Assembly: GCA_947174505.1 (NCBI GenBank)
Contig: CAMWJF010000006.1
Span: 47,302-111,301, forward strand
DNA length: 64,000 nt
Direction of reading: 5' to 3'
Source: an uncultured Lachnospiraceae bacterium
GTDB taxonomy: Bacteria; Bacillota; Clostridia; Lachnospirales; Lachnospiraceae
Shown here: one piece after another, positions 27,201 through 36,909 of the stretch
How the letters are laid out: every line of letters starts with the position of its first letter
Position numbering within the stretch: position 1 is the first letter of the stretch
Position numbers and translations under genes: made by a program
Notes under the pieces: model-generated
The model's input: the letters and a program-made list of their open reading frames with translations, nothing else
Told to the model about the DNA's origin: nothing
Database searches by the model: none

Positions 27201-30200
27201 GGTGCATGCTGGAAGACCAGCGGGATGCAGGGAAGTATGATCTGTACGCATGTTTCTGGGGCAGCGAGACATACGCGCCGCTCGACCTGGGCGAGAATCC
27301 GGATGGTGACCCCGGTGTGAAGATTGCAACCGTAACGATCAGGAAATGTCAAATCAGTCTGGAGCTTGATGTGGATGATACCTACGAGGCGGGCTATATG
27401 GAGGCGCTTTGGAGTGATATTGGCAACTATAAAGTAACGGCTTATGAGAAGAATGAAGAGTGGGACGATGAATGGGCGTTTAGCGCAGGTGGATATGCCT
27501 GGGGGAATCTGGAGTTCTATGTCAATAAGGCGGGGAGCAAAACTCGCTTGTATGAAGGAGAGATTCTTCATAGAGACGGGGACTTTGAGATCCATTATGA
27601 TGCTGACAATAGTTACCTGAACTGGCCTTATAGCATAAACTACGAGGTGAAGAATGCGGCGGAGGTTCTGGACACCTTTAAGACCGTTGCGGCGCCAGCA
27701 GGGATTAGATCCGCAAAGGTTGGGAATGTACAGGTACTTGACATCGCGGCACCTGAAGTAAAGAGAAACAATGATGGCAGTATTACACAGACAGTGAATG
27801 TGCTGGAAGGAATCCCTTACACAACTTACGGCATAGGCGCGGATGCAATGAAGGGTAACCTTGCGGCGTTTAGCATTTACGCACCGGAGGAGTTTGGTGG
27901 ACGGATTCCTGACACGGCAATGTACAAAAATGAAGTGGAAGGGATCGGCGGTAAGGTTGTCAGCACTTATAGTAATAGGTTTGTAGTGCTTTTTGATGCG
28001 GCGGAAGGTGAAAAGACAGTCAATATCCGGTGGGCGGACAAATATATCGAGACCATCATCCTGAAGCTGGATGAGAAACTGTGCCTTGGCGACCTGACGA
28101 AGGCGGTGGCTCCGAAGTCGCTCGCATTTAACGTGGCGCCCAAGAAACTGGCGGTTGGCGAGTCAGCACAGTTGGATGTAAAGATTACGAAGTTGCAGAT
28201 GACCGACGTGGTATGCCTCGGTTACGAGAGCGATCACCCGGAGATCATACATGTCGATCCTGACAGCGGTTATGTGACGGCGCTTCGGAAAGATAAGGCG
28301 ACCATTACAGTTTACCCGAAACAGATGGATAAAGATGGCAAAATGGTGAGGATTCCGGGCTTTAAGGCTGTGACGGTGACGATCGAGGGAACGGCCCTGA
28401 CGGCGCCCAAGTCGGTTAAGGTAACACCGCGCGGCAATGAAGCGCTTGTCAATTACGACAGGGTAGTGGACGGATACCGCCGTGAGATCTATGTGGTGGA
28501 TAATACGGCAAATCCTACCTTGAAGAAAGCTTCAGACATCGAGGCTAAAGTAAAGGAGATGCAGGGAAACAAGAACCAGTGGAGGGGAACCTTCGCGATT
28601 GCACCGATCTATCTGGACAGTGCGGATGAAAACTATGGCAGATCCTGGAACGGTATTTGGTATAAGGCATGGCTAAGTGGGCTGCAGAGTGAAACACCGT
28701 ATACGGTGTATGTCAGAAACGTATGTGAAGCGAAGACACTGCCTGATGGATATATGATTACGCAGGAGACGGTTGACCTCAGTGCGGCCGGAACAGCGGT
28801 TAGCTTCAAGAGCCTGAAATCTGAGGTGACGGCGTTGGAGCTTGAGCTGGATGAAACGCTCGACGGTATTGACTATATGGGTGACGGTACATATAGGGTA
28901 GAGCTTCCTAAGTTTGCAAAAGGTCTTGACAGTAAGACATTCGGATTATTTTACCAGAATGTAAGTGATAAGGCGGCGGACGGTGGCGACCAGATAAGGC
29001 TGGAACTTCCGCTTAAGGATAAGAATAGCGTTTATCAGGATCCGAAACTGGAGTATTATGTATTCGCAGAGGATAAGAACGGATATTCGGGGAAAGCGCT
29101 GAAGAATGAATTCGTAAGTGTAGACAAGAAGGGCAAGATTAAGCTTACTGGCGTGACGGGCTGGGCTTACCATGACGCGGATGAAGACGAATGGTATTAC
29201 GACGGCGGCATCAATGTCTATGTGCGCGACAGCAGCACGGGCACATATACCTACATTAAGCTTGTGGTCGTGGCGGATGTGGACTCCGTGACGGCGAAGA
29301 AGAAGACCATGAACCTGACGGTGGGCCAGGGCGTGGATCTGAATGACATTGCACTTTACACCTATAAGGCGGGTAAAAATAAGCTGACGTCCTATAAATG
29401 GCCGGATATGGATATGGACGCAGTTCGGACGGCGGTGAAGGCACAGAGCGAATATTTCGAGCTGGAGGACACAACACTTCGCGCGATCAAAGCCGGCGGA
29501 ACACTGAAACTGGCTCTGACGGATAAGACTGTGGAGAAGAACGCGCAGAAGGCGGCGGATGCGACGGCGGAGATCACCTTCTCCTCGAAGGAGCTGGCGC
29601 CGGTCAAGAAGATCAAGGCATTTGACATCACCAATGACAAATTTGGCCTGACCTTTACCAGCGCGGGTTATCCCGATGCTTTCCGTGTGGAAATCAGGGA
29701 TTCGAGCAACAATATGCTTCTCGATAAGCGCTATGAAGTTGGCGGAGAAGTATATAGAGTAAAGGAAAGAGCGAAAGATCGGGGTGCCTGGGTAAATGTG
29801 AAGGATACGTACGGCATCGATGCGTATACGATCCAAAATGATGTGGAGGCCGGTGGCAGGAGAAGGCTGGCGAAAGAAAGCCAGTACACGGTTAAAATCA
29901 CTGCGCTGTATGGCGGTGTTGCATCGAAAGAGGCGACTGCCAAGGTAAAGACCACAAAGATTCCGGCGGTATCTGACGGTCTGAATGATAATGATCCTGA
30001 GAATTGGTACTGGAATGATGAGAAGAAGAGCTGGTATTCATACCTGCCGAGGGGCGGAATGTCGATACAGGTATCTGAGTCAAACTGGAATCTGAGTTAT
30101 GGAAGCGAGGGGCTGTATGTATTGTCCGGCAATTCCTATACGCTGACAGCGGAGCCTACGAATCGGGGCCGTGTCAATGATACGTTGGTATGGACGGTCG

Positions 30201-32377
30201 GAGACAAGAAGGTGGCGAGTGTTAAGGCAGCGGCGGGAACCTACTGTATTACTCTGAAAGGCATGCAGCCGGGATATACCACGCTGGAAGTGAAATCTAA
30301 GATTCTGGGTAAGGTGATTGCCAGATATGATATTTATGTGGCGGCGGTCGGAGACGCTTATAAGAACGACAATGGCAGAACCCGCTACTATGGGGATGAT
30401 GAACCGGAGAATCCCGGTGGATCGTATAATCCCGGTCACGAGGGGGATGGCTCACCTGATTATCTGCCTCTGAGCGTGGATGATCGGAGAAAGACGAAAG
30501 ACAATAAATATCGGAATGCAGGATACGATTACGGTTATTGTAGTTTCTTCAGTTTCATGGCGCCGGAGACTGGTAAATACCGTTTTAGTACAGGCAATAA
30601 TTATTCCGTTTATCTTCAAAAGAGAACGGAGAAATACGGTGATTGGTCCAGTGGATCTTATGGCAACTTGAATCTCAACTGGCTGGAAAAAGGGCAGACT
30701 GTATATCTCAGATCTCAGAATTATAACGAAGACGCATTATATTACGTGGAGATTGGGTTGACACAGCGCATGGAAGCGGCGGAGAACGGAAAAACGGTTA
30801 CAGGCCAGGGTGAACCGGCGAGCTTCGAGTTTAAGGCGCCGGAAACCGGCCAATACCAGTTCTCCCTGACTTATGGAAATAATAGTAAAGTGACATTATA
30901 TCTTTACACGAATATGCAGGATGCGATGAATCAATCTTATACCTCCAGCCAGGGATCGACAGTTGAGGCCCGGATACAGGAAGGCGATAGCGTTTGGCTG
31001 ACCACCCGGAATAGTGTTTTAACCAGTGGTGTGGAATATACGCTGAATGCGAAAAAAATCAGTGAGGATGTCGCGTTTGGCACGCCGAAAACAGTGACGC
31101 TTACGGCGGGCGAAACAAAGTATCTCATGTATGCGATTGAGAAGAGTGGACGTTACCAGTTTTCTTCTACGGCTGATACGGTAAGCTATTCTGTTTTGAG
31201 CAATATAACAGTAGGCGATGAAGTTAAGCTTTCAATCAATTCGGCTAATTTTACCAAGAAGCTGGAATTAAATCAGGGTGACGTGGTTTGCGTGAAAGTC
31301 ACCAATAATGGCAGCGCTGACGTAACATTTACGGTAAATACGGCGGATATCACACCGACAGACCTGTCAGCAGTGACCGGGGATGTAAAGATTAACGGCG
31401 GCGATACTTTCTATTCGTTTACGGCGTCGGCAGCCGGGGCATATAAGTTTACCCTGACAGTAGATCAGGCAAACGCTTCGGATGTAGAACTGAAAATCTG
31501 GAACAGCGTAAGTGATCCGGAAGATTATAGAAGTCCGCTGGCGACAGGCACGGATGGAGACCCTGCGGACAATAAGGTCACGATCTCAGCAGATATTCTT
31601 CTGGCGGCTGGACAGACGGTATATGTGAATCCGATCAACAATTCCGGGAGTGAGCTGACAGTCGGCGTGGCTGGTGCGAAGGATGACAGCATACCTGAGA
31701 TCAACGCATCCGGGACGAATATCGCATTGCAGGCTAATCAGAAAATGAAAGCCATATTTACCGCAGACAGCACGGGAATCTATGAGTTTATAACTACGGG
31801 TGAGCTGAATGGTGATGTATATTTTACACTGGCTAAAGGGGAAAACTCTACAGAAAATATACGTGTGCCTAGTAATGGAGCGCTGTCAAAGAAGGTAGTA
31901 CTGAAATCGGGCCAGGCGGTGTTGTGGACGATGGAAGCGGCAGATGAAGTGAGTTTCTCTCTGTGTGCAGAATTGACAGATACTCTGGAAGAGCTTAAGC
32001 TGGGTCAGGCTGCGCAAGCATCCGTACTTGGAAGTAATGATGCGCCTGACGGGCAGGCTACCGCGGCGGGTTTTGTATTTACCGTGCCCGAAGATGGAGA
32101 TTATACGTTCTGGTCTGAAGCAGACTTTGATACGTATGGATATCTTTATGATATCAACAAGGTGGATGCAGGATATTGTCTGCTGTACAGTGATGGTAGT
32201 AACCGTGATTACCTGGCGTACGATGATGATAGCAGAGGGTATCGCAATAATTTTGCGATTGAATATGAATTGCAAAAAGGGACAGTAGTTTATTTGAAAT
32301 GTAGAGCCTATGAGGAGAGCAAGACTGGTTCTTTCCCAGTATATGTAGAGCAAGGTTCTCAACCTTGGAATAACTAA
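24278..32377 (+). CDS. ~2700-aa secreted multidomain surface protein (signal peptide, acidic linker, MBG/Big-like domains, C-terminal PPC-like beta-sandwich repeats)
   Basis: Uninterrupted ORF; 'KRMLAMILAAAMSITMVPQTVFA' signal peptide; Big2-like 'KKLAVGESAQLDVKI...HPEIIHVDPDSGYVTAL'; repeated 'FKAPETGQYQFSLTYG'-type motifs. Confidence 0.9.
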   Translation: MGRTKKLYLAKRMLAMILAAAMSITMVPQTVFAAPAGDTAVEDIVDAAAEGNGDVDTPENEDGSEDTGDIVSDGAAADDADDGASGVGDVKDTDGTADAANNDADDVMTDGDVEKTNKEPVDGGNAEVKNEPNAEGDTSAAVYEISVDDMETEAVYDGYTPFDPDSAVLKKTENGETTVVTGVTLTSSWKVQGGDGNFTALTGEPVNVGVYELTLTCAAVANVHAETVRCEIKKAPLTVRATATAKPGDKADKANVTVAVSGVEPAEGDSFGWTTDDIALEVKGVREAFGSSLTADDVLKENGDYVVDVTPSLKADAAEAVKEAAKNYTFDDFTADVAMAELAETEIEVTLTEKWKETNAVTLHVYDGAEAAVPALTVDYTYVVKYLDDTGEWKIIDGAEAVGEWEAYTGSEVDGNGKVKAPTDAGEYTYILNYEDKNGKYAKSQAEITVVIDPAPVTVELANDTTKELTVPAGTLMTKVLSQVKYKATSKNRSGAAVTIDAKKNHIWGTGYDDKNVSQIYEPAFTLQVKDGDAWKDISDAAYRMEGGKEYRVIYDGKKAIYNSDGTYAHRTDINSGLDENGEEINGVDANYITDKTPTADANALKVVAQAGVEMEWDLTALLADGKANEKLGKDAVAKDYDDKALYEKKADYKNKVKLKGAGKTLDAVGSDFTYTWYKNTAADDLLDIEIADQNKANGFAYDDYEQSWGSPSSIAPTNAGVYKLEIMYEDNTDDDTFYYVKEGKAAEVYFVINKVQLEIVPEGTYEALEGRTPREFFVQEKKIDDLNKAYKVLKDGNAYTFPESLGEVVPQWGVLENIAGESGVDTTWYPENSEDIGFSTGTGYSYDIQARALGRRYYENGEYDGFFSTVKIRNNYTLYKSEIKVAEDGGKNRAYRDDTLLSGKAALKINPVGTTRLELVAKAPLAAYEKTYNGKALTRAEVKPEEDYTLTANGQPVEDPGIEYMCVNTETGDWCMLEDQRDAGKYDLYACFWGSETYAPLDLGENPDGDPGVKIATVTIRKCQISLELDVDDTYEAGYMEALWSDIGNYKVTAYEKNEEWDDEWAFSAGGYAWGNLEFYVNKAGSKTRLYEGEILHRDGDFEIHYDADNSYLNWPYSINYEVKNAAEVLDTFKTVAAPAGIRSAKVGNVQVLDIAAPEVKRNNDGSITQTVNVLEGIPYTTYGIGADAMKGNLAAFSIYAPEEFGGRIPDTAMYKNEVEGIGGKVVSTYSNRFVVLFDAAEGEKTVNIRWADKYIETIILKLDEKLCLGDLTKAVAPKSLAFNVAPKKLAVGESAQLDVKITKLQMTDVVCLGYESDHPEIIHVDPDSGYVTALRKDKATITVYPKQMDKDGKMVRIPGFKAVTVTIEGTALTAPKSVKVTPRGNEALVNYDRVVDGYRREIYVVDNTANPTLKKASDIEAKVKEMQGNKNQWRGTFAIAPIYLDSADENYGRSWNGIWYKAWLSGLQSETPYTVYVRNVCEAKTLPDGYMITQETVDLSAAGTAVSFKSLKSEVTALELELDETLDGIDYMGDGTYRVELPKFAKGLDSKTFGLFYQNVSDKAADGGDQIRLELPLKDKNSVYQDPKLEYYVFAEDKNGYSGKALKNEFVSVDKKGKIKLTGVTGWAYHDADEDEWYYDGGINVYVRDSSTGTYTYIKLVVVADVDSVTAKKKTMNLTVGQGVDLNDIALYTYKAGKNKLTSYKWPDMDMDAVRTAVKAQSEYFELEDTTLRAIKAGGTLKLALTDKTVEKNAQKAADATAEITFSSKELAPVKKIKAFDITNDKFGLTFTSAGYPDAFRVEIRDSSNNMLLDKRYEVGGEVYRVKERAKDRGAWVNVKDTYGIDAYTIQNDVEAGGRRRLAKESQYTVKITALYGGVASKEATAKVKTTKIPAVSDGLNDNDPENWYWNDEKKSWYSYLPRGGMSIQVSESNWNLSYGSEGLYVLSGNSYTLTAEPTNRGRVNDTLVWTVGDKKVASVKAAAGTYCITLKGMQPGYTTLEVKSKILGKVIARYDIYVAAVGDAYKNDNGRTRYYGDDEPENPGGSYNPGHEGDGSPDYLPLSVDDRRKTKDNKYRNAGYDYGYCSFFSFMAPETGKYRFSTGNNYSVYLQKRTEKYGDWSSGSYGNLNLNWLEKGQTVYLRSQNYNEDALYYVEIGLTQRMEAAENGKTVTGQGEPASFEFKAPETGQYQFSLTYGNNSKVTLYLYTNMQDAMNQSYTSSQGSTVEARIQEGDSVWLTTRNSVLTSGVEYTLNAKKISEDVAFGTPKTVTLTAGETKYLMYAIEKSGRYQFSSTADTVSYSVLSNITVGDEVKLSINSANFTKKLELNQGDVVCVKVTNNGSADVTFTVNTADITPTDLSAVTGDVKINGGDTFYSFTASAAGAYKFTLTVDQANASDVELKIWNSVSDPEDYRSPLATGTDGDPADNKVTISADILLAAGQTVYVNPINNSGSELTVGVAGAKDDSIPEINASGTNIALQANQKMKAIFTADSTGIYEFITTGELNGDVYFTLAKGENSTENIRVPSNGALSKKVVLKSGQAVLWTMEAADEVSFSLCAELTDTLEELKLGQAAQASVLGSNDAPDGQATAAGFVFTVPEDGDYTFWSEADFDTYGYLYDINKVDAGYCLLYSDGSNRDYLAYDDDSRGYRNNFAIEYELQKGTVVYLKCRAYEESKTGSFPVYVEQGSQPWNN

Positions 32378-32460
32378 GAATCAGCCGCTTACACGCCATC
32401 AAATCGGGCGGACAGGAAGTGCAGAAGTAATGTAAAAGAAGAAAAGATCAAAGACTGCAG

Positions 32461-32497
32461 AAAAACAGCTCCGGGCATATTGCCTGGAGCTGTTTTT
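32461..32497 (+). terminator. Rho-independent terminator after the giant gene
   Basis: AAAAACAGCTCC...GGAGCTGTTTTT. Confidence 0.85.
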
Positions 32498-32598
32498 GCT
32501 AGAGGCGGTTATTGGCAGATGATAAAATATATTTGGAATTTGTTGTTGAGAATAAAGATATATGCTATACCGTAACTGATAAGAAAGGGTGTGATTAT

Positions 32599-32763
32599 AT
32601 GTTGGCAACCAAACTACAAGTAACTGCAGAAACGTCAGATTCTGCAAAATTGGAATTATATAGATTAATTGGTGAAGGCTATAAAGCAATGCAGGAAGGC
32701 AGGACCAGCACAATTGAAGAAGTAAGGGAAAAACTGGAAAAAAGGAGAAAAGAACATGGCTAG
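32599..32763 (+). CDS. Small antitoxin-like protein
   Basis: 'MLATKLQVTAETSDSAKLELYRLIGEGYKAMQEGRTSTIEEVREKLEKRRKEHG'; overlaps ParE-like ORF start. Confidence 0.6.
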   Translation: MLATKLQVTAETSDSAKLELYRLIGEGYKAMQEGRTSTIEEVREKLEKRRKEHG

Positions 32764-32917
32764 AGTGGTATTTACTGAGCCGGCAGAGTATGACCTACTG
32801 GATATAGAATACTATATCTTTGTTGATCTCTGTAACCCCCAAGAGGCGCAGAGGATATCAGATGGTATCTTAGGCGTTGTAGATAAGCTGGCAGAATTGG
32901 CAGCCCTGCTATTTTAA
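32756..32917 (+). pseudogene. Truncated ParE/RelE-like toxin (53 aa)
   Basis: 'MARVVFTEPAEYDLLDIEYYIFVDLCNPQEAQRISDGILGVVDKLAELAALLF*' ends where the convergent toxin gene begins. Confidence 0.7.
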
Positions 32918-33214
32918 AAAGGTGCCGTAATTTTGCCTGTCATCGATGATATATTCAATTTTTACACATTTTTCCTCTTCCCTGACCTGAAATACAAGCC
33001 ATAAATGGGGCCAGAAAGTAATCACACGATATTTGGAAGGGATATATTTTAGTCTGGCGCATCCGATCATCGGAGTGGTTTCCAGATATCTGACTTTTTC
33101 ATCAAAAGCGTCGAGAAGCCGGAGTGCGCATTCCGTGCCGTTGTCTTTGGCACAGCGGAGGCTGTAGTCTTCCAGCACGGAGTTGGCTGAGGGGGAAATA
33201 TCCACTTTATACAT
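32909..33214 (-). CDS. RelE/ParE-family toxin
   Basis: 'YKVDISPSANSVLEDYSLRC...YIPSKYRVITFWPHLWLVFQV'. Confidence 0.8.
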   Translation of the reverse strand: MYKVDISPSANSVLEDYSLRCAKDNGTECALRLLDAFDEKVRYLETTPMIGCARLKYIPSKYRVITFWPHLWLVFQVREEEKCVKIEYIIDDRQNYGTFLK

Positions 33215-33488
33215 TGGAATGCTCCTTTAACAGAGAACGGATATTAGCGGATGCTGTCCGGGCGGGAATGTCGGAGATACCCGCTTTTCTCAGCTCTTCA
33301 ATTTCAATCAGCTTTTCCCTTAATTCCAGTTGCTTTTCACGCTGGTCATATACAGCGATATCCATGACCACCAGATCGCCTTCACCGTTTTTGGTCAGGA
33401 AAACAGGTTCCCCGGTTTCCTTGCAAAGATTAGCGATTTCGGTATAGTTCTGGCGGATGGCGGCAGAAGGTTTAATCAGTGTATGCAT
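33207..33488 (-). CDS. Phd/YefM-family antitoxin
   Basis: 'MHTLIKPSAAIRQNYTEIANLCKETGEPVFLTKNGEGDLVVMDI'; overlaps toxin start; RBS AAAGGAG. Confidence 0.8.
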   Translation of the reverse strand: MHTLIKPSAAIRQNYTEIANLCKETGEPVFLTKNGEGDLVVMDIAVYDQREKQLELREKLIEIEELRKAGISDIPARTASANIRSLLKEHSNV

Positions 33489-33893
33489 AAAAACTCCTTT
33501 CAACATTGCTAACTTTAATTATAGTAATATTCTACATTAATTCTAATGACATTATACTATGGATTTAAAAAAAATAAAATTCAAAAGAAAAATTTAATTT
33601 TCTGGGTATGCAAAACGCGTCTCAGTATAAGTACCTAATGAGAGGATATTTTCTGGATAGATGGTCTCTTCTGGGGTAGCCTCCGTACAGAGCTTTGCAA
33701 ATGCCGGAAGCTCAAATATATTTGCAATTTGTTGTTGAGAATAAAGATATATGGTATATTGTAACCAATAAGATTTGCCTGTACAGATTGTTTTTCGCGT
33801 AAAAACCAGTACATATGGACTGGCTGACTGTACAAATAAGCATGGTGTGGATAATTTTCGGTCGGTTATAGCATAATGCAAAAGGATGACAAA

Positions 33894-36296
33894 ATGAAAG
33901 CTGGAGAATTAAACCGAAGAAGGAGGCAGATTAAAAAAAGAGAACTCTGCATCATCGGGATAACTGCACTTGGCACGGTGCTTGCGTCCTGCGGTGCACC
34001 GTCAGGAAGAATGGATGGAAACTCTGGCATCGGGAATGGTTCCGATATGGAGGTGATTCCCGAAGAGGATGATATGGAGGAAGAACCAAAAGAATGGCCC
34101 CGGGAGCATGCTAGCTGTGAAGTGCAGGAGCTTAGCGGCTATCTGTTTGATCATAGTTCCGTAAGCCCTTATGCCAGTGCGAAGATTATGATAAAGGATT
34201 ATGAAGGGGAACAGTTGGAATCCGAGTGGGATGCACCGTCGGCTTTCCGGTTTGCGGGAGAAGCGGATGTGACATGGCAGTTTTACAATTCGCTTGCGGA
34301 AATGGAGACAGCGCTGAACGAAGCGACCGGGCAGGAAGTGGATGAGAACGCGTTTCATTTTCTGTACTATACCTTCCCCATGACAGGGAACGATCATGCT
34401 CTCGATTTGTACCACACTCTGAAAAGAAAATTTGATACGGAAGAGCATCCTCTGACGGCATGGAGTGCAGACAACGGGAAACTGTTTTATTATATACAGG
34501 AAACGATAAAAGAGGAGGACGGTTACAGGCTTACATATCAAAACAATCGGAACTCGAAGGTTAACCTTTATGTGAAGGATCGGACGGCATACGGACTTAC
34601 CCTGTTGAACCCACCGTCGGACGGCGGGGAAACTCTGGAATATGTGTTTGTTGATGTTTTCCAGCACTACGGCATTCTGGGGAGCGGCTGGGGATTGGAT
34701 GAGGAAAACCTGTACTGGATCGATCATGCGGAGCGGCTGACCGAGTTAGAGGATCCAAAGCGCAGCTTTCTGGAAGTCCGTGGGATTGATGAGAATTGGG
34801 AGGACTCCGGGGACGAAGGGATCATGCGGTATTTCGGCCTGCTTGTGGAGGCCGATTACGAGCTGCCGCATACGGAGAACGGCAGGATGCTTTCCCTGCA
34901 TTTTTCACTTGCGAAGGAGGAGGGAGAAGCGGATTCTTATTCCGATTATCTATATGATCTCAAAAAGGATCTCATTATTTCCGCTGCCAGTTCTTTGGCG
35001 GAAAGTGGGGACAAGACTCCCGCTGATGAAGAAGAAATATCCGTGGAGGAAGAGGATACGGAACTTCGTTATTATCTCCTGAACGGTTATTGTATGGATG
35101 AACCCTACGACATGACAGTGACGGATATGGAAACCGGCGAAGTGCTGCAGGAGAGCAGGGTATCTCTGAGTATTGAGCTGCCGGACACGATTACCTATCC
35201 GGACTTAAACGGTGACGGTTATGCAGATATGCGGGTCGGTGCGCCGGTTCATGCGAGTGGCGAAAAAGCGGCGGAGGAATACTATTCGCCGCCCTCTTAT
35301 CTACTCTGGAATCCGCTGTTGGAGCAGTTTGAGCGCAAGACGGAAAAAGAGGTGGAAAACAGCAGGCAGGCGGTGGCGAACGGGTTAACGGAGGGAGAGC
35401 AGGAAGAAAAGACCAAGCGGGAGAGGAAAGATCCTTTTGCGCCGATTCAGGAGCTGCCGGAAGGAGCCGGGCCGGAGGACTATATTAAACTTATCAGCGA
35501 CACAATGTCGGAATACGAAGTGCAGGAGGGAGACAGTCTCTGGCGTATCAGTGAACGTTTTTATGGAACCGGATATAAGTGGCCGACAATTGTGCGGGCC
35601 GAGGATGCGCCGGAAGATCCGAATTATCTGCCGGTTGGGGAGACGGTATTCATGCCGGAGATTTTCTATATCCGCAAAGACCCGTTTTCCAGGGGCGGTC
35701 TGCGCTCCGAGGGAAGCTTCCAGATTGAACAGCCGGATGGGTTCGCTTATTATTTTCTGAATGGTGATTTGACTTATGCTTCCTGGGAGGAAGAGAACCA
35801 GATTCACAGTCTGCCGGTAACGAATCCTGTGGGGGAAAATCCATTCCGTGAACCGGAGGATTGGGAAGCATTTCAGGCGGAGGCGATACGGTGCAGCGAA
35901 GAGCTTTGTCCGGGAAGAGTGTCGAACCTTACTTTTGAAAAGTGTCATATGGAGGATGGCTGTGACCTGTACGGGTATTCCTTTGCGTATGATACGGGGA
36001 AAGAAATCATAGAGTACGTGGATTTCTTCAAGTTTGGCAAGGACAATATGTCTGAAGTAATCGGCGTGCGCGAGCAGGAACCCAACACGGTGCTGGTGAA
36101 TACCGTCCGTTATGTGGCGGCCAGCTTCACCGATTACGGCGGCGCGCCGGGCATGGGATGGGGTGACGGCACGATCCCCAACGTAGGTGCGGATAGATGG
36201 GAGTATCCTTACCTTCACAATTTGTTTGAGGCGGCGAGGGAACAATTTGAAACTACTAATGGTTCTGTAGAAGGAGCTGCCTCGGAAAGTTCATAG
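33894..36296 (+). CDS. Lipoprotein with LysM domain
   Basis: Lipobox 'VLASC', acidic region, 'YEVQEGDSLWRISERFYGTGYKWPTIVRAED' LysM. Confidence 0.75.
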   Translation: MKAGELNRRRRQIKKRELCIIGITALGTVLASCGAPSGRMDGNSGIGNGSDMEVIPEEDDMEEEPKEWPREHASCEVQELSGYLFDHSSVSPYASAKIMIKDYEGEQLESEWDAPSAFRFAGEADVTWQFYNSLAEMETALNEATGQEVDENAFHFLYYTFPMTGNDHALDLYHTLKRKFDTEEHPLTAWSADNGKLFYYIQETIKEEDGYRLTYQNNRNSKVNLYVKDRTAYGLTLLNPPSDGGETLEYVFVDVFQHYGILGSGWGLDEENLYWIDHAERLTELEDPKRSFLEVRGIDENWEDSGDEGIMRYFGLLVEADYELPHTENGRMLSLHFSLAKEEGEADSYSDYLYDLKKDLIISAASSLAESGDKTPADEEEISVEEEDTELRYYLLNGYCMDEPYDMTVTDMETGEVLQESRVSLSIELPDTITYPDLNGDGYADMRVGAPVHASGEKAAEEYYSPPSYLLWNPLLEQFERKTEKEVENSRQAVANGLTEGEQEEKTKRERKDPFAPIQELPEGAGPEDYIKLISDTMSEYEVQEGDSLWRISERFYGTGYKWPTIVRAEDAPEDPNYLPVGETVFMPEIFYIRKDPFSRGGLRSEGSFQIEQPDGFAYYFLNGDLTYASWEEENQIHSLPVTNPVGENPFREPEDWEAFQAEAIRCSEELCPGRVSNLTFEKCHMEDGCDLYGYSFAYDTGKEIIEYVDFFKFGKDNMSEVIGVREQEPNTVLVNTVRYVAASFTDYGGAPGMGWGDGTIPNVGADRWEYPYLHNLFEAAREQFETTNGSVEGAASESS

Positions 36297-36312
36297 GAGG
36301 TGGGTGCAGAAT

Positions 36313-36909
36313 ATGAACGGAAACGCATTGCTTGTATATATAATTTTTGTTCTTTTGGGGATGTTTGCGTTAGGCGTTTTCCTGATTATGATGTTGATTG
36401 CAGTTGTAAAAAAGAGTAAGTCATTAGCCAGAAAGGCATGTGTCGTAGTGCTTGCATATGTCTCGGTTCTAATCATATTCTTTGTGCTGGATGGAATTCG
36501 GGCTAAACGATTTGATCATATGCCACAGTTGGCAGTCGCTGGAAATCAGATGACGGTATTAAACTCCGGTACCGGCTCAATGGGAAGTCGGGCAGTATAT
36601 GTCTGTTCCGAGGAAGGCATTATTGGGGAAATTGCTACCCCATCTTATCGATATTATATGAGCAAGAGATTTGGTTTTACCTTTGAGTCCAGGACTGAGG
36701 GTGAAGTGTATATAGCTGTTATTGAGAGCGACTGTGGTGACTGGTCGTATGCCGATATTTATGAAGTGAAAGTAGGGCAGGATGGTTTGCTGTCGGCTGA
36801 AAAGGTAGAGCACGTAGATCCGATATTAATGGAAGAATTTTTGGAATATCTTATGGAGGAGTATGGTTTTTCAAGAGAGATAGTGGAGGAAGAGTTTGGG
36901 TATTATTAA
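36313..36909 (+). CDS. Membrane-anchored hypothetical protein
   Basis: Two N-terminal hydrophobic segments, extracellular-like domain. Confidence 0.6.
   Translation: MNGNALLVYIIFVLLGMFALGVFLIMMLIAVVKKSKSLARKACVVVLAYVSVLIIFFVLDGIRAKRFDHMPQLAVAGNQMTVLNSGTGSMGSRAVYVCSEEGIIGEIATPSYRYYMSKRFGFTFESRTEGEVYIAVIESDCGDWSYADIYEVKVGQDGLLSAEKVEHVDPILMEEFLEYLMEEYGFSREIVEEEFGYY

Noticed and set aside
24351-32362. Many minus-strand ORFs (up to 296 aa) inside the giant gene
   Set aside because: Shadow ORFs antisense to a long biased coding frame; no recognisable domains or RBS.
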